From the NCBI RefSeq assembly GCF_001887595.1, contig NZ_CP017480.1:1826001-1890000 (forward strand): a stretch of 64,000 bases of DNA, in the 5' to 3' direction. Position 1 is the first letter of the stretch, and each line of letters opens with the position of its first letter. Origin of the DNA: Luteibacter rhizovicinus DSM 16549 (lineage in GTDB: Bacteria > Pseudomonadota > Gammaproteobacteria > Xanthomonadales > Rhodanobacteraceae). Shown one piece after another: positions 7,727-16,322 of the stretch. Below the pieces are notes generated by a model. The model saw only the letters and a list, made by a program, of their open reading frames with translations, ran no database searches and had not been told where the DNA came from. Position numbers and translations under genes: made by a program.

Positions 7727-8497
7727 ATGTCAAAGACAGTCGCCATTGTCACGGGAGCCAGCCAGGGTACCGGCCGATCCACGGCACTGCGCCTTGCGCG
7801 GGATTTCGGCGCGATCGTGCTGGTCGCGCGCAACAAGGAATCCCTGGAGTCGACGGCCTCCGACATTCGTCGGGACGGTGCGGAAGCACTTGTCATCGAC
7901 ATGGACCTCGGTGCACCAGCCTCGGCGAAAGCCGTGGTCGAGCAGACGCTGGCGACCTTCGGTCGCATCGACGCCCTGCTCAACATCGCCGGCGCGGTAC
8001 CGCAGATCGATCTGTTCGCGATGACTGATGAACAATGGGATGCGGGCATGGCGCTCAAGCTCCACGGGGCGCGTCGCCTGACGATCGAAGCGTGGCCGGC
8101 GCTGAAGGCGACTCACGGTTCGGTCGTCCTCATCTCGGGCAACTCCGCCGAGACGCCGAAGGCCCCCTATGCAGCCGTCGCCACGATCAACGCGGCTATC
8201 GTCGCGCTCGCCAAGGCCTTCTCGGATCGGGGAATCGCGGATGGCGTGCAGGTAAACAGTGTCTTGCCGGGTCCCGTCATGACGGGCCGCCGTCGTTCCT
8301 ATCTCGAGCATTGGGCGCCGTCACACGGCATGACGGTGGAAGAAGCCACCACGGCGTTCCCTCGCGAGGCAGGTATCGCTCGCTACGGTGAGCCGGAGGA
8401 GATTGCCGAACTCATGGCTTTCCTCGTGTCGCCGGGTGCGAAGTGGATGACGGGTTCGACGATCCGGATGGACGGTGGCGAAGTAAAGGCGACCTGA
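7727..8497 (+). CDS. SDR-family oxidoreductase with atypical active site
   Basis: This 256-residue protein has the classical SDR cofactor motif TGASQGTGR (residues 9-17), the NIAG structural motif (86-89), a serine in LISGNS (137) and a C-terminal WMTGSTIRMDGG segment. The catalytic Tyr is probably Tyr148 (APYAAVATIN). The lysine expected four residues later is Ala152, so proton-transfer chemistry may differ from canonical 3-oxoacyl reductase-like SDRs. It follows the serine-less hydrolase by 16 bp and is probably co-transcribed with it. The substrate is unknown. Confidence 0.83.
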   Translation: MSKTVAIVTGASQGTGRSTALRLARDFGAIVLVARNKESLESTASDIRRDGAEALVIDMDLGAPASAKAVVEQTLATFGRIDALLNIAGAVPQIDLFAMTDEQWDAGMALKLHGARRLTIEAWPALKATHGSVVLISGNSAETPKAPYAAVATINAAIVALAKAFSDRGIADGVQVNSVLPGPVMTGRRRSYLEHWAPSHGMTVEEATTAFPREAGIARYGEPEEIAELMAFLVSPGAKWMTGSTIRMDGGEVKAT

Positions 8498-8520
8498 TCG
8501 TGGATCCAGAGCCGCCGCCG

Positions 8521-9645
8521 TCAGCCCTGCTTGAGCGGCGTGTACGTGGCCCGATAGCTGCGCGGGACGACGAACGGCATGATGAATCGACGCAGTCCAT
8601 AGGGCAGTCGCGCCGACTTCGACAGACGATCCGTCATAGCCTGCACATGCGCCACGCGTGGCTGGCGGGCTTGCTCGAAACGCTGGCCGACCACAGCCAT
8701 GTCGTCGGTGTCCGAGACGATGCCGGCGAGTGCGAGCGCATCTTCCATCGCCAGCGCCGCGCCTTCGGCCCACACCGGTGCCGTGGCGTGCGCCGCGTCA
8801 CCGAGAAGTACGACCCGACCTTCGCTCCAGCGGCTCAGGCGCACTTCCTCGATGGGCGAATGGTAGAGCGACTCCGGATGAGCGAGCGCCCAGGCGAGCG
8901 CTTTGCGCACGCGCTCGGGGAAGTCACGGAATGCCTGATCCAGCTGCCTAAGATCGTCGCCCGCGACATTCGGCGAACTCACGGCGACCCAGCCATAGAC
9001 CGTCGCATCGTCGATGGGAAGCAGCAGGATCGTGCCGTGCTCGCCCGTCCACACCGTCCAGCCATCGACGCCGGGATTGGGTGCCATGAAGCGCCAGCTG
9101 GCGGAAGCGATGTGAGCGGCAGAAGGCTGCGACGCGCCCATGACCGCCTGGCGCACCGTGGAGCGCACGCCATCGGCGCCGACTAGCAGGCGTGTGGAGA
9201 GTTGCTCATCGTTGTCGAGACGGACATGGACGGTCGAAGGATCTTGCTGGACCGAGGCGATGGCGCGATCCGACCGGAGTTCGGAACCCTCCATGCCGTT
9301 GCCGAGCATCGCCATCAGGTCGGCGCGACGCACCGCGCGCGGGCGGTGCGTCGCGCCCCAGAAGCTGTCTTCGTCGATCGCGGCAAGCAGGCGATCGTCG
9401 CGCGAACGGTACTCACGCTTGCGCACCGGGTGTCCCAGCCGCGCGATCTGTGCGCTGAGGCCGAGCTGCTCGAGTGCCGCGATGGCGTTGCCGGGAAGAT
9501 TGATGGCAAGACCGCCATCGGCCGCCACGGGCCGGCGCTCGACCACGAGGGACGCGATGTCGCGTTGTTTCAAGGCGCGCCAGGTGGCGAGGCCGGCGAT
9601 ACCGCCGCCGGCGATGACGATGCGCTGCGAATCTTCGACTGCCAT
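8521..9645 (-). CDS. FAD-dependent monooxygenase (PHBH fold)
   Basis: A 374-residue flavoprotein hydroxylase with GGGIAGLA near residues 12-19 for FAD/ADP binding, a mid-protein DG motif (VGADGVRSTV), and the second FAD motif LLGDAAHATAP followed by EGAALAMEDA. These features define the aromatic-ring hydroxylase/p-hydroxybenzoate hydroxylase class. The length is typical for single-component enzymes without the C-terminal thioredoxin-like domain. The neighbour at 9676 is a longer member of the same class in the same orientation, 30 bp upstream, so the pair may be co-transcribed. The substrate is not predictable. Confidence 0.87.
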   Translation of the reverse strand: MAVEDSQRIVIAGGGIAGLATWRALKQRDIASLVVERRPVAADGGLAINLPGNAIAALEQLGLSAQIARLGHPVRKREYRSRDDRLLAAIDEDSFWGATHRPRAVRRADLMAMLGNGMEGSELRSDRAIASVQQDPSTVHVRLDNDEQLSTRLLVGADGVRSTVRQAVMGASQPSAAHIASASWRFMAPNPGVDGWTVWTGEHGTILLLPIDDATVYGWVAVSSPNVAGDDLRQLDQAFRDFPERVRKALAWALAHPESLYHSPIEEVRLSRWSEGRVVLLGDAAHATAPVWAEGAALAMEDALALAGIVSDTDDMAVVGQRFEQARQPRVAHVQAMTDRLSKSARLPYGLRRFIMPFVVPRSYRATYTPLKQG

Positions 9646-9675
9646 GACACACGCCCTTCTATCTGCAATCGCCGA

Positions 9676-11205
9676 TTATGCCTCGCCGAACCATCGCGAC
9701 ACGTTACAAATCACGTCATCGGGAATCGCTTCTTCATCGGTCGCCCACGCAACGATGCCATCGGGTCGCACGAGCAGGGCGCGCAATCCCAGTCGATCGT
9801 TGACGTTGTTGGTATTGCTGCCGATGTACTCGACGCGATCGCCGAACTTCGCAAAGTCCTGCAGCGGTGCATGCGGGTCGAAGTCGAGGAAAAAGCCCTT
9901 GCCACTCCTGAGGTGTTCGTTCAGTCGGGTTCCATCCGCCAGCTCGACATCGGGGACGCTACGTCCTACCAGCGGATGATCGGATCCCAGGTCACAGCGG
10001 AGCGTCACCCCCGAGACGCGCCCCGCGAAATACGTCGCCCCATCACGCGTGTCGATCAGGTCGCGGACGATGGCTTCGAGTGCACGCGAACTCCGGCTCG
10101 GCCGCATCAGCGCCACCTGCGCGCGTGACCAATCCAGCACGCTCGCACCGACAGGATGTCGTTCTGCCGTGTAGGTATCCAGCAATCCCTCAGGTGCATC
10201 GCCTCGCAGCGTCGCGGCCAGCTTCCAACCGAGATTCATGGCGTCGCCGAGTCCAAGATTCAGGCCCTGACCGCCAAGAGGGGAGTGAATGTGTGCGGCG
10301 TCACCGGCGAGCAACACGCGTCCACGGCGATACGACGTCGCCTGGAAGGCGCGGTCGGTCCATGTCGTCGCCAGCCGAAGTGCCGTTACCGTGACGTCCG
10401 TCCCCGAGACGCGCCGAAGCACTCCCTGCACGTGTTCGAGCGAGATCGGCTGCATCCGGTGACACGCGCCGCCATCGAACTCGACCATCGCGACCGTTCC
10501 AGGCGCGCCGTAGGTGTACATCCCCGTCGGCGTGTAGTGGCGGCCGGGCCGAAGCGCATGCGGCTCGGCCAGCTCGACATCCACGGAGTAGCCGGTGAAT
10601 TCCGGATCGGTACCGACGACGTCGAAACCGCCGGCCTTGCGCACCGTGCTGCGGCCGCCATCGCAACCGACGAGCCAACGCCCGCGAAACACGTCACCCG
10701 CCGCGGTGACGTGCACGCCCTCATCGTCCTGGTCGAGACCATCGACGCCAGCGCCGCGCCGGACATCTGCGCCCATCGCCACCGCCCGCGCCTCGAGCGT
10801 GAGCTCCAGGGACTCCATGGTGACCATCATGCTGGTGGCGGCCGCACCCGGCAGGCGCCAGGGCCACGCCGAGCGGTCGACCTGGTCCTCGTAGAACGAA
10901 ATGCCGGCGAAATGGCCGGCCGGGCGTCGAGGCTGGTCCATCCAATGGGCGGCGCCCGCCGCGCCGGGACCGACGCCGTCTCGCCCCGGCTGGCGTGCCG
11001 CGATCTCATCCAGCATGCCGCGACGGTCGAATCCGTCGATCGACGGCGCGGAAAGGCCGCGCATGCCAAAGGGCAGGCGTTTCAGGGGAGACCGCGGATC
11101 GGCCTGCGCTTCCAGCACCAGCACGGAGCGTCCCGCCAGGCGCAATTCGCAGGCCAGGAACAGGCCGACCGGGCCCGCGCCGGCCACCACAACGTCGTAG
11201 ATCAA
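9676..11205 (-). CDS. FAD-dependent aromatic/antibiotic-type monooxygenase
   Basis: A 509-residue class A flavoprotein monooxygenase with AGAGPVGLFLA (8-18), VGCDGGRSTV (DG motif) and LLAGDAAHIHSPLGGQGLN (GD motif). A C-terminal thioredoxin-like tail ends in LLVRPDGIVAW, a layout seen in PgaE, RdmE and rifampicin-monooxygenase-like enzymes. It is divergent from the TetR gene at 11289. The spacer contains a perfect palindrome, so it is probably repressed by that TetR protein. The likely role is hydroxylation of an aromatic or xenobiotic compound. Confidence 0.88.
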   Translation of the reverse strand: MIYDVVVAGAGPVGLFLACELRLAGRSVLVLEAQADPRSPLKRLPFGMRGLSAPSIDGFDRRGMLDEIAARQPGRDGVGPGAAGAAHWMDQPRRPAGHFAGISFYEDQVDRSAWPWRLPGAAATSMMVTMESLELTLEARAVAMGADVRRGAGVDGLDQDDEGVHVTAAGDVFRGRWLVGCDGGRSTVRKAGGFDVVGTDPEFTGYSVDVELAEPHALRPGRHYTPTGMYTYGAPGTVAMVEFDGGACHRMQPISLEHVQGVLRRVSGTDVTVTALRLATTWTDRAFQATSYRRGRVLLAGDAAHIHSPLGGQGLNLGLGDAMNLGWKLAATLRGDAPEGLLDTYTAERHPVGASVLDWSRAQVALMRPSRSSRALEAIVRDLIDTRDGATYFAGRVSGVTLRCDLGSDHPLVGRSVPDVELADGTRLNEHLRSGKGFFLDFDPHAPLQDFAKFGDRVEYIGSNTNNVNDRLGLRALLVRPDGIVAWATDEEAIPDDVICNVSRWFGEA

Positions 11206-11250
11206 GGCGATATCCTCGGGCCGGTGGCAGGCGCGCCACCCTCCAAATAG

Positions 11251-11265
11251 TTACACTGGGTGTAA
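11251..11265. promoter_or_regulatory. Perfect TetR-type operator palindrome
   Basis: TTACAC-TGG-GTGTAA is a perfect 6-3-6 inverted repeat in the 83-bp spacer between the divergent monooxygenase and TetR genes, 24 bp before the TetR start codon. Position and form fit an operator controlling both genes. Binding is inferred. Confidence 0.7.
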
Positions 11266-11288
11266 GTTTCTACAAGGCACAGGGACAG

Positions 11289-11915
11289 ATGTCAAAACCG
11301 GACGGGCTTCGGAACCAGAAAAAAGCGGAGACGCGCCAGGCGATATCCCACGTCGCCACACGCCTGTTCATCGAGCGCGGCTTCGACAACGTCTCGGTCG
11401 CCGAGGTGGCGCGCGAGGCCGGGGTGGCCCGGAAAACGGTATTCAACTACTTCCTGCGCAAGGAGGACCTGATCTTCGACCGCGAGGAAGAGGTTCGGGC
11501 CCTGGTGCGCGACGCGATCGCGGGACGCGGAGCGCAGTCCCCGGTGCGTGCGTTCGAAGCTGCCATGCGAGCCCTTGTGGACACGGGCCATCCGATCTTC
11601 CAGATGTCCGCCCGGCCGATTCAGTTCTGGCGAACCGTCGTGGTGAGTCCGTCGCTCACGACCTATGCGCGCGAGTTGCGGGTGACGCTGGGCGACGATC
11701 TCGCTGCGATGCTTGCCGATGCGCTGGGCCGGCCTCCCACCGATTCCGACGCGCGCCTCGCCGCGAGCATGCTGGTTTCCACCCTCGTGGTGGCGTATGG
11801 CGACGCGCTTCGTGCCTTTCGGGAGGGGCAGGATCCGGTGGCGGCGTTCGTGAGAGTGATGGAGCAGGGTTTCAAAGGCGTCGATGCCGCCCTCGCGCGG
11901 ACACCTTATGTGTGA
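11289..11915 (+). CDS. TetR-family transcriptional regulator
   Basis: A 208-residue regulator. The N-terminal TetR helix-turn-helix spans about residues 14-60 (ETRQAISHVATRLFIERGF, VAEVAREAGVARKTVFNYF), followed by a helical effector-binding domain. The start is ATG 11289, after the shared operator and an AGGGAC site. It is divergent from the FAD monooxygenase gene 9676-11205 and most likely represses it and itself until the substrate binds. Confidence 0.9.
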   Translation: MSKPDGLRNQKKAETRQAISHVATRLFIERGFDNVSVAEVAREAGVARKTVFNYFLRKEDLIFDREEEVRALVRDAIAGRGAQSPVRAFEAAMRALVDTGHPIFQMSARPIQFWRTVVVSPSLTTYARELRVTLGDDLAAMLADALGRPPTDSDARLAASMLVSTLVVAYGDALRAFREGQDPVAAFVRVMEQGFKGVDAALARTPYV

Positions 11916-12002
11916 GATGTCGAACGACACGACGCTCGTTCGACGGGATAGGTAAGGCAAGGCAACCCGCCCGCCCGAAGGCTGATTCAGGAGACGTGCG
12001 CC

Positions 12003-12644
12003 ATGACCATTACAATCACCGCATTCGAACATTCACCCGACGGTGGCAAGGGGCTCTCGCGTGACACCCGCGTCCGTTGGGCGCTGGAAGAAGTGGGGCA
12101 GCCGTATAACGTTCGCCCTCTTTCGTTCGAAGCGCTGAAGCAGTCCGCGCATGTGTGCATGAATCCCTTCGGACAGATCCCGACCTACGAGGAAGGCGAT
12201 CTGTGCCTGTTCGAAAGCGGCGCCATCGTCTTCCACATCGCGGAACACTACGCGGGGCTGTTACCGAGCGATGGGAATGCACGCGCCCGGGCGATCATGT
12301 GGATGTTCGCCGCGCTCAATTCCGTCGAGCCATCGATTCTTGAAATCGTCGTCGTCAAGTTCGCGGAAGGCGACAAGCCCTGGTCGAAAGAGCGGATGCC
12401 CCTGGTCTTCGATCGTATCCGCCAGCGACTTCGTCCGCTCTCTGCCCGTCTGGGCGACGCCGAATGGCTCGATGGCGAGTTCAGCGCGGGCGACCTGATC
12501 ATGGTGTCCGTGCTGCTCCGGTTGCGCATGTCGGGCATTCTGGACGAGTTCCCCAATCTGGCCGCCTACGTAGCGCGTGGCGAGGCGCGGCCGGCGTACC
12601 AGCGGGCCTTCGCCGCCCAACTGGCGCAAGCAACGGGTACTTAG
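12003..12644 (+). CDS. Glutathione S-transferase family protein
   Basis: A 213-residue protein with an N-terminal thioredoxin-like domain, including the cis-proline stretch FGQIPTYEEGD and the glutathione gamma-glutamyl-binding ESGAI, then a helical C-terminal domain with EWLDGEFSAGDLIM. AGGAG lies nine bases upstream of ATG 12003. It is likely to conjugate or reduce electrophiles in the cytoplasm, in keeping with the surrounding detoxification genes. Its stop overlaps the stop of the convergent DoxX gene by 4 bp. Confidence 0.88.
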   Translation: MTITITAFEHSPDGGKGLSRDTRVRWALEEVGQPYNVRPLSFEALKQSAHVCMNPFGQIPTYEEGDLCLFESGAIVFHIAEHYAGLLPSDGNARARAIMWMFAALNSVEPSILEIVVVKFAEGDKPWSKERMPLVFDRIRQRLRPLSARLGDAEWLDGEFSAGDLIMVSVLLRLRMSGILDEFPNLAAYVARGEARPAYQRAFAAQLAQATGT

Positions 12645-13114
12645 GAGGCTCGGTAGTTATCCAGCGCCCAAGGCCCGGCGCCACCGAGGCATAAGGCAAG
12701 CAGGGCCGCCGCATAAAGCACGTCCGTTTCGTAACCCGGTTGACCGAAGTGCGCACCCGCCGCGTCATACGACAGCAACTTGATGGAACTGAATCCGTTC
12801 GGCAGATGCGCTGTCACCGTTGCGACCAGAAGCACGACGAGCATCGGCAACGCCGCCACCGGAATGAACGCCCCCAGCAGGACCAACAATCCGCCGACGA
12901 CCTCGATACCTATCGTGGCCCAGCCGAGCACATCCGCGAACGGCATCCCCATCGCGTGGAGGATCGCGATGAAGGCATCGGGGCCGCGGGCGAGCTTCGC
13001 GTAGCCGTGTTCCACGAAGCCCAGGCCGACGATCAGTCGAAGGGGCACGGCGTGCCAACCGGGCGGTAACGTCCACGGCGCGGTGGTGAGTCGTGAAAGC
13101 AAGGATCGGTTCAT
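12641..13114 (-). CDS. DoxX-family membrane protein
   Basis: A 157-residue integral membrane protein with four hydrophobic helices. The first carries the DoxX hallmark RLIVGLGFVEHGYAKL, followed by LGWATIGIEVVGGLLVLLGAF. DoxX/DoxD-like proteins are linked to redox homeostasis and quinone or thiosulfate chemistry, but the biochemical role of this one is not defined by sequence. It is convergent with the GST gene and shares a TTAG stop overlap. Confidence 0.87.
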   Translation of the reverse strand: MNRSLLSRLTTAPWTLPPGWHAVPLRLIVGLGFVEHGYAKLARGPDAFIAILHAMGMPFADVLGWATIGIEVVGGLLVLLGAFIPVAALPMLVVLLVATVTAHLPNGFSSIKLLSYDAAGAHFGQPGYETDVLYAAALLALCLGGAGPWALDNYRAS

Positions 13115-13197
13115 GCGGGGTAGTTCGTGACAACGGTGATATCGGTTACACCGCCATCGAGCGATCAGCCGTAGCCTCTCACTGAGTCACTCCCCAG

Positions 13198-13233
13198 GAA
13201 GAAAAAGGTGGCCGCGCCCTGCACGCGGCCACC
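13198..13233 (-). terminator. Rho-independent terminator of the small exported-protein gene
   Basis: On the minus strand, a perfect 10-bp stem (GGTGGCCGCG / CGCGGCCACC, positions 13207-13233, 7-base loop) is followed by TTTTTCTT. It lies 12 bp after the stop codon of the gene at 13245-13541. Confidence 0.88.
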
Positions 13234-13244
13234 CATCTCCCCGC

Positions 13245-13541
13245 TTACTTACCTTCGGGAACGAGGTTAGCGAGCTTGCCCTTCTTGTCGAACTGGCAGG
13301 TGAAGTTCTTCTTGCCGTCCATGCCTGCGTCAGCGACGCCGGCGATGGAGTAGCCGGAGCCCGACTCGGCAGCCTGGATCGGCTGGAGTTGGATGTAGTC
13401 GTTCTTGACGTCGTACTTCTTTGCCGCGGCATCCAGGCAGCGGGTGGTCAGCTTGCCCGGGTCGGGACGGTCGGATGCGAAGGCGTTCGAGGCCAGGATC
13501 AGGCCGAGGGAACCGGCCAGCAGCAGGGCGGAATGGCGCAT
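13245..13541 (-). CDS. Small exported protein, unknown function
   Basis: A 98-residue protein with a signal peptide (MRHSALLLAGSLGLILASNAFA, cleavage about residue 22) and a mature part of roughly 75 residues containing two cysteines (TTRCLDAA and FTCQFD) that could form a disulfide. It is followed by a strong intrinsic terminator, so it is monocistronic and probably well expressed. No family is recognised. Confidence 0.75.
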   Translation of the reverse strand: MRHSALLLAGSLGLILASNAFASDRPDPGKLTTRCLDAAAKKYDVKNDYIQLQPIQAAESGSGYSIAGVADAGMDGKKNFTCQFDKKGKLANLVPEGK

Positions 13542-13719
13542 GGGTCTATCTCCGTACGAGGCACGAGGCCGGGGTTATTGCCGGATCGAGTGTGCCTTTC
13601 AATTCCTTGCGGCAGGATGAATTGGGCCGGCCGGGCATGGAGGGAGGCCTCACCCCCGCCCTGGCTTCCGGCTCGCCTTCTCTTGAAACATGAACAAAAG
13701 CAGTGACATAGCTCTCAGG

Positions 13720-14652
13720 TCAATGCGACGAAACAAAGGGCGAGGGCGTCAGCGCCGCCGGCATGGCGAAGTTCCGCTTCATGCGTTCCACCTCTTCCAC
13801 CGGCGGTCTTCCGAACAAACGCCTGAATTCCCGGCTGAATTGCGACGCGCTCTCGTAGCCGACGGCAGCGGCTGCGGCGGCAGCGGTGGTGTGCTGGCGA
13901 AGCATCATCAACCGCGCCTGGTGCAGGCGAGTCGATTGCACGTAGCGCATCGGCGAGGTGCCTGTCATCGCACGGAAGTGTGCGTGGAAGGTGGGTGCGC
14001 TCATCGCCGCTTCGCTTGCCAGTTCGTCGATGCTGAGCGATTCCCCATAACGGCTATGGATCATCCGGATCGCGCGCGCGACCATCCCGAACTTGCCTTG
14101 CTGCGCCAACGCCGCGCGTAACGACCCACCCTGCGCACCGGAGAGGATCCGGTAATAGATCTCGCGTACGAGTGCCGCGCCGAGCAGCTCGCCTTCCGGC
14201 GGGCTCGCCAGCGCCTCGAGCAGGCGCAGTACCGATGCCGCCAGCGCGTCTTCCATGGGCGAGGCATACAGTCCGCGCGGAGCCGCCGCCGATGCGCCGT
14301 GGTGCTCGTCAATCTGCAGGCAGAGTTCGGCGGCCATCGCATGATCGAGACGGAAATTGATCGCCAGCAACGGTTCCTCTGCCGTGGCGTCCGTCTCCAT
14401 GGTGAAGGGGACGGGCACGGACACCACGAGGTAGTGCTGCTCGTCGTAGACGAAAACCTCGTCGCCCAGGAGGCCGCGCTTGCGTCCCTGCACGACGATG
14501 ACGATGCCGGGCTCATAGAGCACGGGCGTACGGCTCAACGGTCGGTCGGCACGAAGTAGGCGCACGTCCGGCAACGGCGTCAGGGTGTAGCCCTCCGCCG
14601 GCGCGAGGGCGCGGAGGAGACCGATCATGCGGCGGCGGACGAGCGTATCCAT
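13720..14652 (-). CDS. AraC-family transcriptional regulator
   Basis: A 310-residue regulator. The N-terminal cupin-like domain (VLYEPGIVIVVQGRK, YLVVSVPVPF) is of the AraC_N type found in regulators of aldehyde/alcohol and SDR genes. The C-terminal tandem helix-turn-helix comprises LSIDELASEAAMSAPTFHAH and AAVGYESASQFSREFRRLFG. It is divergent from the SDR gene at 14789, which it probably controls. Confidence 0.9.
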   Translation of the reverse strand: MDTLVRRRMIGLLRALAPAEGYTLTPLPDVRLLRADRPLSRTPVLYEPGIVIVVQGRKRGLLGDEVFVYDEQHYLVVSVPVPFTMETDATAEEPLLAINFRLDHAMAAELCLQIDEHHGASAAAPRGLYASPMEDALAASVLRLLEALASPPEGELLGAALVREIYYRILSGAQGGSLRAALAQQGKFGMVARAIRMIHSRYGESLSIDELASEAAMSAPTFHAHFRAMTGTSPMRYVQSTRLHQARLMMLRQHTTAAAAAAAVGYESASQFSREFRRLFGRPPVEEVERMKRNFAMPAALTPSPFVSSH

Positions 14653-14788
14653 GCGTCCACTCTCCAGCTTCAGAGGCGCCTCTGCAAGCGCTACTCATAG
14701 GATCAGGCAATTACGCCATATGACAGGCCATGGGGCCCAACGCACCGGAAGCCTACGATGGCCACCTGTCCAGACCAGGAGGCTATCC

Positions 14789-15619
14789 ATGAGCAGCAAG
14801 ACCCTTTTCATCACCGGCGTCAGCAGTGGCTTCGGCCTGGCATTGTCCCGGGAGGCCTTGTCCGTCGGCCATCGAGTGATCGGCACCGTTCGCAACGAGG
14901 AAGCACGCCGTGCCTTCGAGGCGCTGCACGAAGATCACGCGAACGCCATCCTGCTGGACGTTACCGACATTGATGCGATTCCGACCGCGGTTGCCGATGC
15001 GGAGACGCGCTTCGGTCCGGTCGACGTGCTCGTGAACAACGCGGGATACGGTCACGAAGGCATCTTCGAGGAGTCGCCGCTCGACGAGATGCGTCGCCAG
15101 TTCGAGGTGAACGTGTTCGGCGCCGTGGCGGTCACCCAGGCCTTCGTGCCGCGATTCCGTGAGCGTCGCCGCGGACACATCGTCAATATCACCTCGATGG
15201 GCGGCTTCATCACGATGCCCGGGATCGCGTACTACTGCGGCAGCAAGTTCGCGCTCGAGGGCATCAGCGAGGTGCTCAGCAAGGAGCTGAAGCCGTTCGG
15301 CGTACACGTCACCGCCGTCGCGCCGGGCAGCTTTCGTACGGATTGGGCAGGACGGTCGATGCAGCGCTCGCCGCGTAGCATCGCCGACTACGACGCCATC
15401 TTCGATCCGATCCGTAAGGCGCGGGAAGAGAAGAGTGGCAAGCAGCTCGGCGATCCGGCAAAGGCAGCGAAGGCCATCCTGACCCTGGTCAGCCTGCCCG
15501 AGCCGCCGGCGCATCTTCTGCTCGGCAGCGATGCGCTGACTCTCGTGCGCGAAAAACTCGTCGCCATGGTGGCTGATATCGACACATGGGAGATCCTGAC
15601 GCGATCGACCGACGGCTGA
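14789..15619 (+). CDS. Classical SDR oxidoreductase
   Basis: A 276-residue short-chain dehydrogenase with TGVSSGFG (9-16), NNAGYG (83-88), catalytic Ser136 (NITS), Tyr149 and Lys153 (YCGSK), and the PGSFRTDW segment after strand 6. All the hallmarks of an active enzyme are present. AGGAGG lies six bases before ATG 14789, fixing the start. It is divergent from the AraC regulator and convergent with a TetR gene only 4 bp away. The likely role is an NAD(P)-dependent carbonyl/alcohol oxidoreductase of unknown substrate. Confidence 0.9.
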   Translation: MSSKTLFITGVSSGFGLALSREALSVGHRVIGTVRNEEARRAFEALHEDHANAILLDVTDIDAIPTAVADAETRFGPVDVLVNNAGYGHEGIFEESPLDEMRRQFEVNVFGAVAVTQAFVPRFRERRRGHIVNITSMGGFITMPGIAYYCGSKFALEGISEVLSKELKPFGVHVTAVAPGSFRTDWAGRSMQRSPRSIADYDAIFDPIRKAREEKSGKQLGDPAKAAKAILTLVSLPEPPAHLLLGSDALTLVREKLVAMVADIDTWEILTRSTDG

Positions 15620-15623
15620 CGCG

Positions 15624-16235
15624 TTATCGCTCGGTGGCGTGCATCAACATGGGCAGGACGATCGCTTCGATCCTGTCCGCCATCTCCTCGGCCGATACGC
15701 GATCGCGCATCGTCAGCCAGAGGCGGGCCGCGCCGAAGATGGCCCACGCCGCCGTGGTGAACACCAGTTCCGGGTCGACGCCTGGCACGACCTGATGCTG
15801 GCCGGATCCTTCGCGGAAGATGTCTTCCACCACCGCGATGATGGAATCTTCCAGCGGCATCTTGCCGAGCCCGCCCGGACATCCCGGTGACGCCGCCAGG
15901 TAGTCGCATACACCGAGCGCGATGGCCCGGAGTCCACCCTCGCAGCTGTTGAACGACAGTCCGCGCCGCTCGACCAGGTCGCGGAAGCGCGCTGCCGCCA
16001 TGGCCTGCAGCAGGCTGCTCTTGTCCGGATAGTGCAGATAGAACGTGGCGCGATTCAGCGTCGCCTCGTCGGCGATGTCCTGGACCGAGATCTCTTCGAA
16101 CGACTTCTGGGTCAGCAACCGGGCAAGCGCATCGATGAGCATGCGACGACTGCGCAGGATGCGCGGGTCGATCTTCTGCACGGCGGGCAGGCTGGCGGGC
16201 ACGGAAGGGGTCATTGGGCTCAAGGATACCGGCAT
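15624..16235 (-). CDS. TetR-family transcriptional regulator
   Basis: A 203-residue regulator with an N-terminal HTH (RRMLIDALARLLTQKSFEEI, VQDIADEATLNRATFYLHY) and a C-terminal domain with VFTTAAWAIFGAARLW, typical of AcrR-like regulators. The start is uncertain: ATG at 16235 or 16214 are both possible and neither has a strong ribosome site. It is divergent from the azoreductase gene 16323-16934 and probably represses it through the repeats at 16260-16311. Confidence 0.87.
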   Translation of the reverse strand: MPVSLSPMTPSVPASLPAVQKIDPRILRSRRMLIDALARLLTQKSFEEISVQDIADEATLNRATFYLHYPDKSSLLQAMAAARFRDLVERRGLSFNSCEGGLRAIALGVCDYLAASPGCPGGLGKMPLEDSIIAVVEDIFREGSGQHQVVPGVDPELVFTTAAWAIFGAARLWLTMRDRVSAEEMADRIEAIVLPMLMHATER

Positions 16236-16259
16236 AGGCACCCGACGTCTAAGCGACAC

Positions 16260-16311
16260 TTGTCTATTACATGCAGCAGACATATGCTGTGTAAACGTCA
16301 TTTGTCTATTA
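16260..16311. promoter_or_regulatory. Direct-repeat operator candidate, TetR/azoreductase spacer
   Basis: TTGTCTATTA occurs twice in the same orientation, at 16260-16269 and 16302-16311, with starts 42 bp (four helical turns) apart. The first copy is part of GACA-CT-TGTC, a short palindrome; the second lies just before the AGGAG ribosome site of the azoreductase gene. The spacing places both on one DNA face, as for a cooperatively bound regulator. The TetR protein divergently encoded here is the likely ligand. Confidence 0.5.
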
Positions 16312-16322
16312 GGAGCCAAGCC

